Shown here: positions 13,112 through 25,018 of the stretch, piece after piece
How positions within the stretch are numbered: position 1 is the first letter of the stretch
Layout: every line of letters begins with the position of its first letter
Source: Apostichopus japonicus
Lineage: Eukaryota; Echinodermata; Holothuroidea; Aspidochirotida; Stichopodidae
Assembly: GCF_037975245.1 (NCBI RefSeq)
Contig: NC_092581.1
Span: forward strand, 11,807,303-11,871,302
Length of the DNA: 64,000 bases
Direction of reading: 5' to 3'
Notes under the pieces: generated by a model
Told to the model about the DNA's origin: nothing
Database searches by the model: none
What the model saw: only the letters and a program-made list of their open reading frames with translations
Position numbers and translations under genes: made by a program

Positions 13112-13582
13112 ATATTATTATTCTCTCTTTATTTCCGCAAGATGATAATACAAAAAATACATAGAAGATAGTACAGAAGCATCAAAATGTTGAAGTATAC
13201 ATACAGTCATCACAAGAACAATCTTATTTACAATGTAATTATCACTGCGGGGGAGACCTGGCAGAAGCAATGCTTATATAAATTCCAGGCCACCCTCTAT
13301 ACTTAATTAATTGATTTACTTATTACTAAACTTTGACGTATATAAGTCCCACCCACCCCAAGAGAAGAATATAGTTCATGAAAACAACATGAATTTTTGT
13401 TTACGGGAATGATTCTACAATATTCCCCTTTAATTTATGCTACATAAGTCTACATCGACGATGACGTCTGCTCTTCCGTGTAGGTCTAAATGTCAATGTA
13501 AATCCATCGTTTTATTTCTGTTTCTTGTTAAAAACCCCTCTCGGGTATCACAACGAGGATGTTGGTACGCAGCGCAGCAGTG

Positions 13583-14735
13583 CTAGTAACAATGCGTGGG
13601 CAATCTTGTTTTAAACACCTCAAGACTATGGCTCTCCTTAACGGCCAAGGATTGCGTATTCCAGTCTTTAATAGTCCTAGGGTAGAAACTATACTGAAAA
13701 GCACGATGATTATGTGGAATTTGAGTAAAGCGGCCACGCCTCCCTGGTTTCAAGAAGGGATTAGTCTCGTTTGGGACTGCAACTAGGCCATTAATAATTT
13801 GATGAAAAGGCATGAGTCTGGGCATTTTCCTTCTTTCTATTAGGGGTTCCCATTTCAAAGTCTTTAAGATCTCAGTGACGCTGGATTGCCTACGGAAATC
13901 ACGAGTAACAAAACGTACGTGCTGCCTTCCTTTGATTTTTTTCTATTTTATCTTGGTCTGAAACCTTATAAGGGTCCCAAATCTGAGCTGCATATTCAAA
14001 AGTAGAACGACACATAGACATATAGGCCAATTCACGTAATTCTGCTGGGCAAGAAAGCAAAATCCTATTGGATTCTGCTGGTCCTAGAGCATATCTATCA
14101 ATATGTGTAGAGAAAGATAAATTGTCACTAAACATGATAGCCATAAGGTTGCGCAGTGACGCACTCCAATATTTGATTGTACATGGAGTAAAAAAACACA
14201 GATTTTGCCCCGCTACGCTTTATAGACATCATGAAGCATTTAGAGGGATTGAATTTCATGTCCCAAAGCGTAGACCAGGATTCAAGAGCCTTCAGATCTT
14301 TCTGGAGGATGAGATGATCGTCAAAAGAGTGAATAGGCTTATACAGCAAAGCATCATTCGCAAATAAACGAAGTTGCGATTTATTGTGATGAGTAATGTC
14401 GTTTATCGTATAGCATAAGAACAGAACTGGGCCAAGAACAGGAGCGGATGTTGATGATATTCCATCGATAACCACACTTTAGGTTCTGTATGACAAGATC
14501 CAACAGGAGAGATCTCCCGAATTCCATAATGGCCGATCTTGGCCAGCAATTTACGATTAGGAACTACATCAAATGCCTTAGAAAAATCAAGAATATTTAT
14601 ATCAACCTGGGTATTCCTATCATAATAGTGATCTAAATCTGGAATAGTCATGGAAAGAGTATAGTACACGAACGATCTAAACCATGTGGTAGGTCAGTTA
14701 ATGGCATGATTGTCCAAATGATCCATTATGTGTTT
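13583..14735 (-). pseudogene. LINE reverse transcriptase core and C-terminus, inactive
   Basis: Contains INILDFSKAFDVVPNRKLL (RT motif A, Asp present), VLGPVLFLCYTINDI (after the motif B region, frameshifted before it) and RLFANDALLY, where motif C should be FADD. The first catalytic Asp is therefore Asn. Downstream are the conserved blocks NPSKCFMMSI, AELRELAYMSMCRSTFEYAA and RRKMPRLMPFHQIINGL, and the tail FKTRLPTHCY ends at 13583. Several frameshifts separate these blocks. Upstream of this segment the nested hAT element interrupts the RT between its first block and motif A. Confidence 0.8.
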
Positions 14736-14742
14736 CACCACT

Positions 14743-15042
14743 CAGGCGCATAGCGAGGGGGCACCGCCTCCCCCCCCCCCCCCCCTTGAGCAAATTGTTT
14801 TTGTATGTTTTGATGGTATCGCTAGTAATTTCAAAATAGAAAATGCTTAGATGCAACTTACAAGCCCTGGGAAGTGCCATTTCCAGCGGTCTGTGAGGCA
14901 TTTTCAGCCAACATTTTCTTCTACGCTTCGCGCCAACTCATGGTGGCGCTACGCTTAGATAGTTTCCAGTGCCGAACTACGGCTCTAATAGTTTGCCTAC
15001 AGGTATCGCCCCTCCCTTGGCAAATTCCTCGCTAAGCGCCTG
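14743..15042. mobile_element. hAT MITE nested inside the CR1-like LINE
   Basis: A 300 bp element with TIRs CAGGCGCATAGCGAGG and CCTCGCTAAGCGCCTG (15 of 16 paired). The 8-bp flanks are TCACCACT (14735-14742) and TCACCAAT (15043-15050), 7 of 8 identical, which is a diverged target duplication. A long C-tract lies about 26 bp inside the left end. Near the right end is a hairpin-like block (CGCTTCGCGCCAACTCATGG, then TGGCGCTACGC) shared with the element at 17484, so the two belong to related families. It inserted after the LINE, so it dates the LINE as older. Confidence 0.88.
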
Positions 15043-15218
15043 TCACCAATATATGTTCTAACAACTTCGAACAGACACACGTTAGAGAGACTAGACGGTA
15101 ATTGGATGCAAGATGTTTATCATCCTTCTTAAAAATTGGAGCGATATTAGTCCAATCAGATGGTACAGCACCATCAGACAATGACTGGTTGAACAATGAA
15201 GCAAGAATTGGAGCAAGT

Positions 15219-16559
15219 TCAATAGCTATATAGCTCTTTCAATAGACGGTTAGGAATATTGTCTGGCCCGGAAGCCTTAGACTCAACAATGTTTAACAGC
15301 AGTTTTTGAACACCAGGTTCAGTGACAAATAATGTTTGAATATCAGGGTATGGTTCCCCGTGCATATAGGGGATGTTGTCCATGGTACCACGGGTAAACA
15401 CAGATATTACTCAAAATTTCCGCTTTATCCCTGCTAGAACTGTAGAGAGTCCCAGAAACCTTGAGAGGTGCTACCCACCCGCATCTTTTCTTCGCTGTTT
15501 AATATAATTCCAGAAGGGGCGGATATTACCTTCTTTAAAAGCATTAGTCATGGTATGTTCAATGTAATCGTGATGAGCTTTCTTAATTGCTTGTTGGGTA
15601 GATTCATTAAAGTCCTTATATTTCAACCAATTTTCAGCCCTTTCCACCATTCCAGTAGTTCTCCTAGCCAGGTTGTAAAGTCGATTCTTATGCCTAGTCA
15701 GTTTACGCAGGCGGGAGACATCCAAGGAAGATTGTAATGTGGAGACTTAAGTATTGAGGGGATATGCTTATCAAGTATCTCAAGCTGATGTTTCTTGAGT
15801 TCTAACCAATTTTCATGAACAGAGCGCTTGTCACTCGTAACTGTTAGGGCATACTGTTCAGCAAAACGTATGGTTTTCTCTTTAATAAGATTCCAGTTTG
15901 CATGATTGTAAGAATACATTTTCCTAGGAGCTGATGGATTATACTTAGGCCTGATTTCAGAATCAATAACTACTATGTCGTGTTCACTTATACCAGGGAT
16001 CACTAATTGTGACCTCACCAATGAGGGCCTGATTGTCAAATGTAAATCGAGTATCTTTTCTTCCGTAGTGGGATAGAGTTGGGTATTAATCAGTAAATTA
16101 TCATTTAAGGAGGTCAAGCAGTTCTCTGTGGGCACCTGGTTCAGTAGCATTCTCCTTGACTGTGGTACGTACTAGTCCAATCTATATGGCCACAATTCAT
16201 GTCCCCAGCAATGACACCATGTTTGTCCCCTCTAGCATTGACCTTCTTCATGACCTCACCTAATTTCTGGAATGGTTCTGGGCCAGACCCTGGCGGCCTG
16301 TAAAATGAGCAATATAAAGAGGCGGCTGCCTAGGAATGGTGACTGCAGCCCAAATAGGTTCACAGTCTGACTCAACCCCTTGAATTCGGGAGACCACATA
16401 ACCGTCCCTAAATGCTAGAAACACCCCACCACCCCTATCTGTACGGTCTTTACGAAAAACATCTTTCAGATAACCAAGAGGAATTACTTCAGCATTGTGA
16501 ACCTTATCTGTTATTTTGGATTCACAACCCACAATGACATCAGGGCTCACATAGTCCAC
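15219..16559 (-). pseudogene. LINE APE-type endonuclease and linker, frameshifted
   Basis: Minus-strand fragments show endonuclease motifs in order: PDVIVGCESKIT (catalytic Glu region), LKDVFRKDRTDRGGGVFLAF, WAAVTIPRQPPLYIAHF, and in another frame GDMNCGHIDW near 16180-16215 (the metal/phosphate-site Asp-Asn motif). Further down are the linker segments VVIDSEIRPKYNPSAPRK (16150-15698), LRKLTRHKNRLYNLARR (15725-15471) and ESKASGPDNIPNRLLKEL (15401-15219), the last being the first RT block. Every segment is in a different frame from its neighbour. No complete domain remains. Confidence 0.75.
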
Positions 16560-16710
16560 TATTCACTATTCAATTGGTCAGCCTTACTTCTTAAGCCATT
16601 TACGTTGACAATAAGAGTTCTCCAAGTATTGCGTTTTAGGGGGACATCCGGTTTCGAGTCTACGGTAGAGGCATAGCTTTTACTACTAAATGAGTGGACC
16701 AAACAACTTG

Positions 16711-17327
16711 TCACTTGTTAACACTAGATTTTTGTTTGATGGGGCTGCTAGTAAGCGGGGGATCAAACCTAGGCCCAAGTGAGTCTAACTGAGCATCCAG
16801 ATGGTTGAGGATGATATAACTGTTAAATATTTCAACTTCAAATGACCTGAACAGGCTTCCATCATAATTTGGGGCATTACAGTGATTGCAAATCCAACTA
16901 ACAACAGAACCTTCTAATTCTAAATGATGATAGTCTTCACTGCCAAGTTCTAGGCAGGATATGTGGAACCAGACACTACATTCATCGCAAGCTAAGGCTT
17001 GTGCTGACCAACCCACTTTCATCTGGCAATACCCACATGGATACATTGTAGAGGGTCCAATATTAGTTTGGATTTCGCCACTCAAAATCAACAAGAGCAG
17101 GGCAGCTCTATAGAACAAATTCCATATTTTTTTGTAGCATTGGTTACATACTGTGCCTGGCAGTTCTTCCCAAGCAATGATAGGCCCAATAATCGGGGTG
17201 GGTTCGTTTTTATAAATTTGTTTGCCCAAGATTGACAAATTGGCAGAAAGAATGATGGAGTTTTAATCTGATTAGGATTGACATGCAGCTTGATAGTAAC
17301 AGGTAGTCCTATAACAACAACACACAC
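16711..17327 (-). pseudogene. LINE N-terminal region: 2A-like segment and PHD finger
   Basis: Read on the minus strand, hydrophobic residues and LLLLILSGEIQTNIGP lead into YPCGYCQMKVGWSAQALACD, then ECSVWFHISCLELGSEDYHH and WICNHCNAPN. The cysteine/histidine spacing is that of a PHD finger (Cys4-His-Cys3). GEIQTNIGP lines up with the ribosome-skipping 2A motif, consensus D(V/I)ExNPGP, which is known from CR1-like elements of sea urchins and other invertebrates. Here the D is E, the E is Q and the penultimate P is I, so skipping should be lost. The first ~30 residues straddle two frames (17327-17088 and 17238-16711), indicating an indel near 17200. No ATG is secure. Confidence 0.7.
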
Positions 17328-17483
17328 AGTGAACTGCAGATAATTGTCGGCATTGTGGCAGAAGGCCTACTAAAAAGTTATTACAAACAAATGTGTACAA
17401 TGACTGAGAATGGGGGTAGGCCTAGATCTAAACCCGCTGTGCTGTCAAGTACTGTAACTAGCCCGCTTGGGCTACAGTATAGG

Positions 17484-17861
17484 CAGTGGCGGAGCGTCCA
17501 TATAGTCAGGGCGGATGCCCCCCCCCCCCCACACCTGACGGACTAAAATGGACTGCTGGCGCCCTTTTCAGTTTTTTACCACTTTTTACTTATTCGCGAT
17601 TATTGACTTTTTTATTGCGCTCTCATGTATACCTATTGACATTGTCACATTTTGTTGGCGATGACACCTATTTATTCTTCGTTTATCTGCAAATTAGGAA
17701 GGCCAGGAAAGGGTCACTTCCGGCGATCTAGGGAGTGTCTTTACTCAAAAAAATTCTGTACGCTCCGCGCCAACCTGTGGTGGCGCTCCGTTTAGATAGT
17801 GTCGAAAGCGCCCCTACAGACCATTCTCGCCCCCTTGACCATACCCTTAGCTCCGCCGCTG
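17484..17861. mobile_element. hAT MITE with perfect 8-bp duplication
   Basis: A 378 bp element starting CAGTGGCGGAGC and ending GCTCCGCCGCTG, flanked on both sides by AGTATAGG (17476-17483 and 17862-17869). It has a C-tract about 30 bp inside the left end and the block CGCTCCGCGCCAACCTGTGG followed by TGGCGCTCCG, shared with the nested element at 14743. It has no transposase. The ORFs that overlap it are not genes. Confidence 0.93.
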
Positions 17862-19041
17862 AGTATAGGTCGAGCTAAACAACAATACACAATGTACGAT
17901 AGACTGAGTCACCAAAAGATATTAGGATAAATAACGACGTGGCAATTAGCCCAGGCAAATAAAATGATAATGTAATACTTACTGGCTTAAATTTTAATGC
18001 CTGCAATAATACTAGGCTACAAACACCATAGTGCACAATGCACGAGACTGGCCCGTGCATAAAAAAGGAACAAATTTATCCAGCACTGCTCGATACAATC
18101 CTCTTATAAACAAAAATAAACAGGATCCAAATTATAATTTCTAATAACTCTAATAAATTCTAATAACTCAACCAAATTTCATATATACATAACACTGAAC
18201 AGAGTTCTTGTAGGCATTCAACAACAGTTGTCGCAACATAAAAGTCTTATAACTTTGCAATTGAGCTTTGCATCTGAGGCATTGATCCATGTTTTAGACC
18301 AGGGACATTACAATACAACTCGCTGATTATACTATATAATGCAGTCACTTTACCTGATGAACACCTGCTGTTTAAACGGCTATTTTGCAAGAACAAAAAT
18401 AGAAGGGTAGTAAAAAAATAACCTAGACTAATGAATGCGAGTTGCCATGGTTACGGTCTACAGCATATTCATATTATCTTTGGGCCATAAAGTTATTCAC
18501 CGGACTTCAATAACACGGGTCTTCAATAACACATGAACCATTGTCAATCTATTATATCAAAATTGTCAAAAAGAAAACATTTGGGCAACTTGAGGTTCTA
18601 TTCAAACCGATCCCTTTGCCTTATATGCGGTTGGTAGATGTCTTTTCGGAATACCATACACATTTGAGAAACAGCTGTATACTGATGAAGTGGAACGAAC
18701 GAGTGGCATGAGTCTCGGCATGCAACCCGCGGTTTACAATTTTACAACAATAGGCAACTTCCTACAAGCATGTCGATTCATGCCCTCGTTACTTGCAATC
18801 ATTGTGCCATTGTGCTATTCGTGCCGTATTGTAAGTGTTGCAAATATTGCAACAAGAAAAAAAAATTGCAAATAGAAATTGTTAATAAACTGACCCCTAT
18901 AAATTCATAGATTTTACTGCATTTGATCTCTTCCAGCAGCCCCCACACCGCCCTCCATAAAGAGAAGCTATAACACGTCCATGGCAGCATGAGTGAATTG
19001 TAACATGGGGTTTAGTTGGGGGTTGTTCATATTGCCCCGTC
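17862..19041. other. Non-coding stretch, no gene seen
   Basis: Nothing convincing on either strand. The short ORFs at 17875-18060 and 18690-18875 lack domains and splice context. Confidence 0.45.
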
Positions 19042-19310
19042 TTAAAGGGTGTGAAGACTCGCGCAAAAAGAAACGTCTAATGCCGGTAATCTGACCCAGT
19101 TTCGAATGAGGTGTAACAGAAGTGTTAGACACCACTATCGATCCCAGAAAATACATACACAGCTTGCTACCGTCGGTAATTAGACACTAGTGTACAGTCA
19201 GCTGCGGTCAATTCCCACAGCACAGTGTATAAACGATACAGCGATGGACATCTCAGGTCCAGCTAAAGATAACAAGGTATCACGTTTCATTACTGTCTGC
19301 ATTTTGTACT
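19042..19310. mobile_element. TTAA-flanked MITE, copy B (inverted, truncated)
   Basis: Begins TTAAAGGGTGTGAAGACTCG at 19042 and matches the reverse complement of the element at 11497-11865 for about 260 bp. Shared phrases include GTTTCGAATGAGGTGTAACA, CCAGCTAAAGATA and TATCACGTTTCATTACT. Similarity stops at about 19310 (TTTTGTACTTGCAA), where copy A continues to its other terminus, so this copy has lost roughly 100 bp. Confidence 0.82.
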
Positions 19311-21480
19311 TGCAATAAATCAACTTTCAACCAATCAACGTTCTGCCATTAATATCACTCAACTGACGTCAATTGCCCCTGTTACAATTGCACTCCAAAA
19401 TGTATTACTATTGCAGGTATAAGAGAGCAAGGCTCAACTGTACTCATGCACGTTCGTCACAAACTGACAGGGCGACCTCACTCGGTCGATCAGAGTGACA
19501 AAATACTTTTTGCTCGTTATGACCCATTTGTCTGTCTGTTGCTTCATGTTATCAAATATTGCCCCCCCCTCCCCACCCCCAAATATACTACAATGTAAAA
19601 TAATTTTAGTCACTCATACACTTAAAGCAGCATTTTGCGTCCTTTTCTATGGTTTTTCTCAACCTCACTGATTCCACGATGCCATAACGACATACACAAC
19701 TAGCTTATCTATTCAAATCTTACTTCAAATGGTGGCATAAAAGTCGACAAAGTTACAACTTTCAACTTTGTTTTTCTCGAAGATATTTTCCGTTGGTATC
19801 CAAATAAACCTCGCCCATAATATGAATATTTAAAGCTACGAACGTCATTGGCCAATAAGTAATACAGCACCATGCTTGATTTGTGTAGATTGTCTATGGC
19901 AGTTGTACCAGGGAGCTGTTAGAGTCCAGCTCGCTGGTTGTACCAAGTTACCAACTCGACGTTTTGAACCTATTTTTAGCAACGGCTCATAAGTAAACCT
20001 GCATCGCTGATTGGTGAATTCAAACTAGTGGGTTGGGGGAACTGTATGCGGATAATATTAAATGTGTAAATTTGTTGGTGGACACTTTTCTCATTATCTG
20101 CAAATGTCCTTAATTACTCACCGATTAACGCTTTCGGCGGGGAAAAAAACTTGTCTAATATCTTAGTTTGCTATTTTGTGATTGATATATGTAAAAACTC
20201 GATGGACTGTCAAAAAAGTGGAAAACGGCGACAAAACGCTAAATGCTGTTTAATAATTTTGAGAACTTTTCCACAATTTTTAGCATTGTTAAAATTAAGA
20301 GCCGATATTGATGACATTTTATATTCTTGCTAATACTCATTAAGGAAAGCCGTACTGCTACCACGTGATGAACAAGCAAACGAACAAACATTGTTTTCAG
20401 AAATTACGAGAAGACGTTTCGGGATGACGGACATATCGTAAGTAATTAGTCAACTTACTTTAGCCTATGAATATTCATCTAGGTTCGTTCGACTGACAAG
20501 CTCGAGTTGTTACTGTAGTTAATTTGATATTAAGTAGAGTCCTTTCTTAGACAACGGACTCTAATACTATGTGTACCAATTAACGTGCTTACGTAATGAC
20601 TATAGCACACTCAAAGAAACTACTCGAATATTTCGTCATATTTATGACGTTCGTAGAATTTGCAAAGTCTTATCTCATTATAAGTTGGAATGTATTCGTT
20701 ACCTGCACCAGAACCTCTAGATACGCCATCATCTTGAAATTGGCATGTTCACTTTTCTGTTCTTATTTCGTGTTCTGATGTTGCGCCCTCTACTAGCTTG
20801 AACGAACGCTGTCGGTACTTTTCAAGTTCTGCTTTTTGGTTTCCTGGGAAAACTATCGAATCACTTTCTAACGAGCGACTTAAAATTATAGGCACGGAAC
20901 AGACAGCTCTCCTTTAACTTTGTAGTACTATACGTTTGATGTACATGAGAAAATCTTATCATATGATCTTGAGAGAAGCGAAAGACGCAGAAAAGGGCTA
21001 ACTCGAGTAACATACTTTGATATCCTTCCTTTCGTATAAGATCTTACAAAACATGTTATTTCACACTTTACTTTCCTTTCTTTCGTAAGAACTTATACAA
21101 ACTTATTATTTAACGTAATAATCGGGTTTCCCATGCGAAAGAAGAATATAGAAATGAAATCTAACTAAAAGGTCGGAAAAGTGTGCAACAAATCATTCAC
21201 TCTCCACTGAATCGAACATAATTTTTTTTGACTCTGTACTGATGTTTTGAAAAGTTGGTAATCGTAAATCGAAATTATCTTTATTGTTGTTGACACTCGA
21301 CCAGGTTGATGTAATGGAAAGGGTTTCTTCTATCTGGTGAAACATGGTGTGGAAATGCCCAAGTTATCTATCTCAGAATTGATAATCCAATTCACCTTGA
21401 AAGTTTACTTTAAAAGCTGCCGCGTTTTGGGTTGATTGTTATATTTCGAGGCTGCTTCTTTCTTAATCGGTTAATAATGT
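19311..21480. other. Mostly non-coding; one weak exon candidate
   Basis: No repeat or domain-bearing ORF. At 20424 a short ATGACGGACATATC runs into GTAAGTAAT, an excellent donor sequence, preceded by a moderately GC-richer region. This could be a 14 bp first coding piece of a + strand gene, but nothing downstream confirms it. Confidence 0.3.
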
Positions 21481-21485
21481 ATATG

Positions 21486-21560
21486 GATCATTGAGGGGGG
21501 GGTGGGGGTGAGAGGGAGGGAGGGAGGGAGGGAGGAAGGGGTGGGAGAAGACCGGGGGCC
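21486..21560. repeat. G-rich GGGA microsatellite
   Basis: G-runs and GGGA units (GAGGGAGGGAGGGAGGGAGG and neighbours) on the + strand. The spacing of at least four GGG runs allows G-quadruplex formation. Confidence 0.85.
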
Positions 21561-22439
21561 GGAAGAGGAAGGAAAGGTGGTAATCCTATGTGCAATATCT
21601 AATTAATGAAGTCACACATCAGCGTTTATTTCTGAGAAACAAACACACAAGCTATCAAATATCAAATGTGTGTATATACGTTGCCATTTCTGCAAGAATG
21701 TTGGTTCCTTGAAAGCGACTCCCATGTAGAGGGTGTGGGAGTGCTCCTCCTGTAGGGGTCTGGGAGTGCTTCTCCGAATGAAAATGAATGGTGATGCCGT
21801 GTGTGTTGTGTGTGTGTGCGTTTGTGGGTAGGTGTGTGTTTGTGACGCCTTGGCTTTTACAAACGATATGACTGACTGGTAAAATACACGATGGATGATG
21901 CACTTTATAGTTGGTATGTGGGTTAATGATTACAAGAACCAATCTGAATTTTTGGGAAAGATCATCTAGGTCACGAAACTTTGTTTACATTATAACTTAA
22001 CTGTAATGTAAAGGTTGATTGAACTTTATACATTATGTGAAACCTTTTAATTAACTAAACGAACTGTTTTCTGCATATAGTTTGATAAAATCTCCCTTAT
22101 AGATATGAAATGCGGCAAGACATCACTAAGCCCTTTTTGGCGTTCTGGCTCCTCGATTTAATCCGAGTCCTTTTTGGAAACAATTCTATAAGTCGAAGTA
22201 CATTTTCTATGACATTGATGTTGTGTTCTATGCTAATGAGGTATATATTTATACGTAAGAAACACTCTCCCCAAAATAGTTCATAAAGCACTGGTTGTGA
22301 CTCCAATGCAATACAACTTAAATGTGATTTGATGCCTTCACGCCAGAGTATAATACGTTTATACACATTACATTGCTTCAATTTGAAGATCTGTGCCCGA
22401 AGCGGGGTGGAGTGGGTGGTCAGAGGGTTACATCCCAGG
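21561..22439. other. Non-coding, possible repeat fragment
   Basis: A local duplication lies at 21727-21772 (GGGTGTGGGAGTGCTCCTCC and GGGTCTGGGAGTGCTTCTCC), plus a GTGTGT run at about 21800-21840. No gene is seen. Confidence 0.4.
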
Positions 22440-23210
22440 CAAGGGCGGCGGAACCGGGGGGGCACAGGGGGCACGTGCCCCCCCCACATTTCCTCAGGTT
22501 AAAAATGTGCCCTTTTTCTACCAAAAAATTTCTAAATAAAAAAAGAGTTAACAAAGCCGAAACCCACGTCGAATGAAATATTTCGGGAATTTTTAAATGT
22601 TTACTACCACAGGCGTAGGAGCCCAATTTGAATTGGGGAGGTTGTAACGACTTGCCCGAAAAATATTACCAAAATTTTCCGCGCGTTTAACATGTTAATG
22701 TGCATATCATATAGGCATGCGTTGGTTATTACATCGCATGCCAATAACATACAATCATTTGCCTTGTTATAACCCTTCCAAATTGGTTATAATTAATGGG
22801 AAAGTCGTTACAATAATAATGATCATAATAATACCAGTTTAACCATTGAAAAATACATTAAAAAATTATTTTTCTTTCAGTATTTTCACATATTTCATTT
22901 GCTTTCATGCATGTATCGATCGCGTGTGCAGGGACTTGGACTTTATAATGATTTCACCTCATTTTGTCTGTTTCCTTGTTTCCCAATTTGCACATTAGAT
23001 ATTGCAGTGCTAATATGCATTGTTTCCTTGAGGGGGGGGGGGGGTGGTGGCGGCGTTGATGGAGTGATGTGTATACGCAAATAAGATAATACAATAAGAG
23101 TTATAAAGGGTACTAAATATCAGGCTACATCAGTCCAATCGAATTTCTGCTAAGTGCCCTTCGACGTTGGTGCCCCCCCCCCCAGATTGAAAGTGCTTCC
23201 GCCGCCCTTG
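22440..23210. mobile_element. 771 bp hAT-type element with perfect 8-bp duplication
   Basis: TIRs CAAGGGCGGCGGAA and TTCCGCCGCCCTTG are perfectly complementary. The duplication ATCCCAGG occurs at 22432-22439 and 23211-23218. G/C-runs sit inside both ends (GGGGGGGCACAGGGGG on the left, TGCCCCCCCCCCC on the right). The interior is AT-rich with no transposase frame. It is non-autonomous and fits the same structural type as the elements at 14743 and 17484, but the TIR sequence differs. Confidence 0.93.
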
Positions 23211-23218
23211 ATCCCAGG

Positions 23219-25018
23219 GGTCCGGGCAAAACTGGCGGTCCATGGAAATATGGGAAAATGACCAACGTTTTTTTTTCATTTTCATATATACATAAGAGAA
23301 AATGAACAGTTCAAAAAGGGGCCCTGTGCCATAAATTCCCACGGGCCAGAGCAGGCGCGCGAATCCCATGACCCAAAGTTTGGAACGGTTGGCAACTATT
23401 CGCTCAAGCAAAGCATTTTCCAAATATTTTTCGGCGTGTTACTTGATTGTTCTACTCAAGTGGGTATACGTTAAGTATATGGCTTTGTAAAGCCATACTA
23501 TCTACATCTGCTTCATCTATTTAATAAGTTCTTTTGGTACAAAAAATGATCAATCAAAATGGAAAATAATCTGCTACTTTCATTACTCTATGCATCATCG
23601 CTTTCTTCTTCAATTTCTAATTTTGAAGATGAGGTCAAATGGATTCAATGATATTCTAACAATGACGGTGGAATATATGCCAGCATGTGGTAAATGCATT
23701 GCCATCACGTTTGGCCAATATCATATAATAATCACATTAAATTCATATTTTGTATTGAATATATAATCAGTAACTTATACTGTAGGTTTAATACACTTCG
23801 ATGATATAGTTCGAACGCAATTGACGTCATGCAGACTTGCTTTTTCTCATTAAAATATTTTTTGTGTGTGTAAAGAGTGTCGTTAAATGTCAGCATCTCT
23901 CCAAATATGTTAGAAAGATTTCAAACTTCAACCTCCTTATTCTGTCACCTCCCCACCTGAAACGTGAGCCATTTCACCGTAAAAGCTGGAGCAGTCATAG
24001 TGGGGAGATATACCGCCGTGAGCAGGGGCGGATCCAGCTTCCGTGATGAGAGTAGGGTAAAGCCAACTTTTTGTCCCCATGTAAAAATTAAGAGTTGTAA
24101 GTGTTATTTAACGTTTGTATTGATATTATTTTTCATGATACCATGTAAAATCTGCGCAGGCTTTGTTACATATGCTTCAGGAATTGTATGAATAAATTAG
24201 AATATAAATGCACATTTATGCCCTTCCTGCACCATAGAAATTATGCTGGCGATCCGTCATGGGAGGAGTCTAAAGGGAAGAGACATCCTCTCCAATTTTG
24301 ATTAAACAACAAAATCGGTATAAGCTTTCAGCTTCAGTATGTTGCTATGTTATGGAAGGAATGGAAGTTAGATGCAAAATGGCGCTATCGTTCCGTCATT
24401 GTAACTACATTTGGGTGCAGCACAACTGCAATGTTATATACCAGTTTAAACGACTTTGCGTGCGTGTGTTGTATAACATGTAAGTCATTTGGAAGACGGT
24501 TGTGGGAGGAGGAGGAGGAGGAGGAGGAGAAGGAGGAGGAGGCTCGTACCCCCAAGCACGCAGTGGCTACAGCCCCGTATATATTAATGATATCAAACTT
24601 TTACAGGTCACATAACAGTACGGGTGGGTATAGGTACACGAAGGTATGACAAATCTGTATGATTATATTGACTCAAATGGAGATGTTATGCACGTTTTCT
24701 TAAAGACAACAATCAACTTCCATACTACTGAATAATTGGGTGCGAGGAAATTAAGTACTACCTATATTCACTAGTAGGCGTGGCTATGAATATTGATGAC
24801 ATATTTGTTCATATATATTATGGTTATTCATGATAACAGGATGGTTACTGAGCATATATATATATATTCTTCATATCTGAGAAGTGATACTGACCTCATC
24901 TATTTGCTTTCTCCTTGTGTCGGCGCCTTGTAGAATAAAATAACGATTGCACCGTACTTATCCATTAGGCTTATACCGTATACTTCACTGCGAAGTTAAA
25001 GAAATTTTAAGTACCTAG
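23219..25018. other. Non-coding; GAG microsatellite and an isolated hAT-like end
   Basis: CAGGGGCGGATCCAGCTT at 24023 looks like one hAT terminus without a visible partner. A GAG/AGG triplet run lies at 24507-24541. The ORF overlapping it has a run of glutamates from the repeat and no other support. Confidence 0.4.

Larger units (their letters stand above)
13112..17335 (-). mobile_element. Decayed CR1-like LINE retrotransposon
   Basis: About 4.2 kb on the minus strand with the order of an APE-type non-LTR element. From about 17327 down to 13583 come an N-terminal segment with a 2A-like motif, a PHD-type zinc finger, an APE endonuclease, a linker, reverse transcriptase and a C-terminal domain. 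A ~470 bp 3' UTR ends near 13112-13130 in AATAAAGAGAGAATAATA. The coding sequence is broken into at least seven frames by indels and stops, the catalytic FADD box reads FAND, and a 300 bp hAT element sits inside it (14743-15042). It is an old, immobile copy. The CR1 assignment rests on the PHD plus endonuclease plus RT arrangement and the RT motifs. Confidence 0.85.

Noticed and set aside
18690-18730. Second hammerhead-like CTGATGA near 18684
   Set aside because: No GAAA box or complementary stems at the needed distance.
24347-24649. 100-codon ORF with a poly-glutamate run
   Set aside because: The glutamates come from a GAG/AGG microsatellite; no domain on either side.
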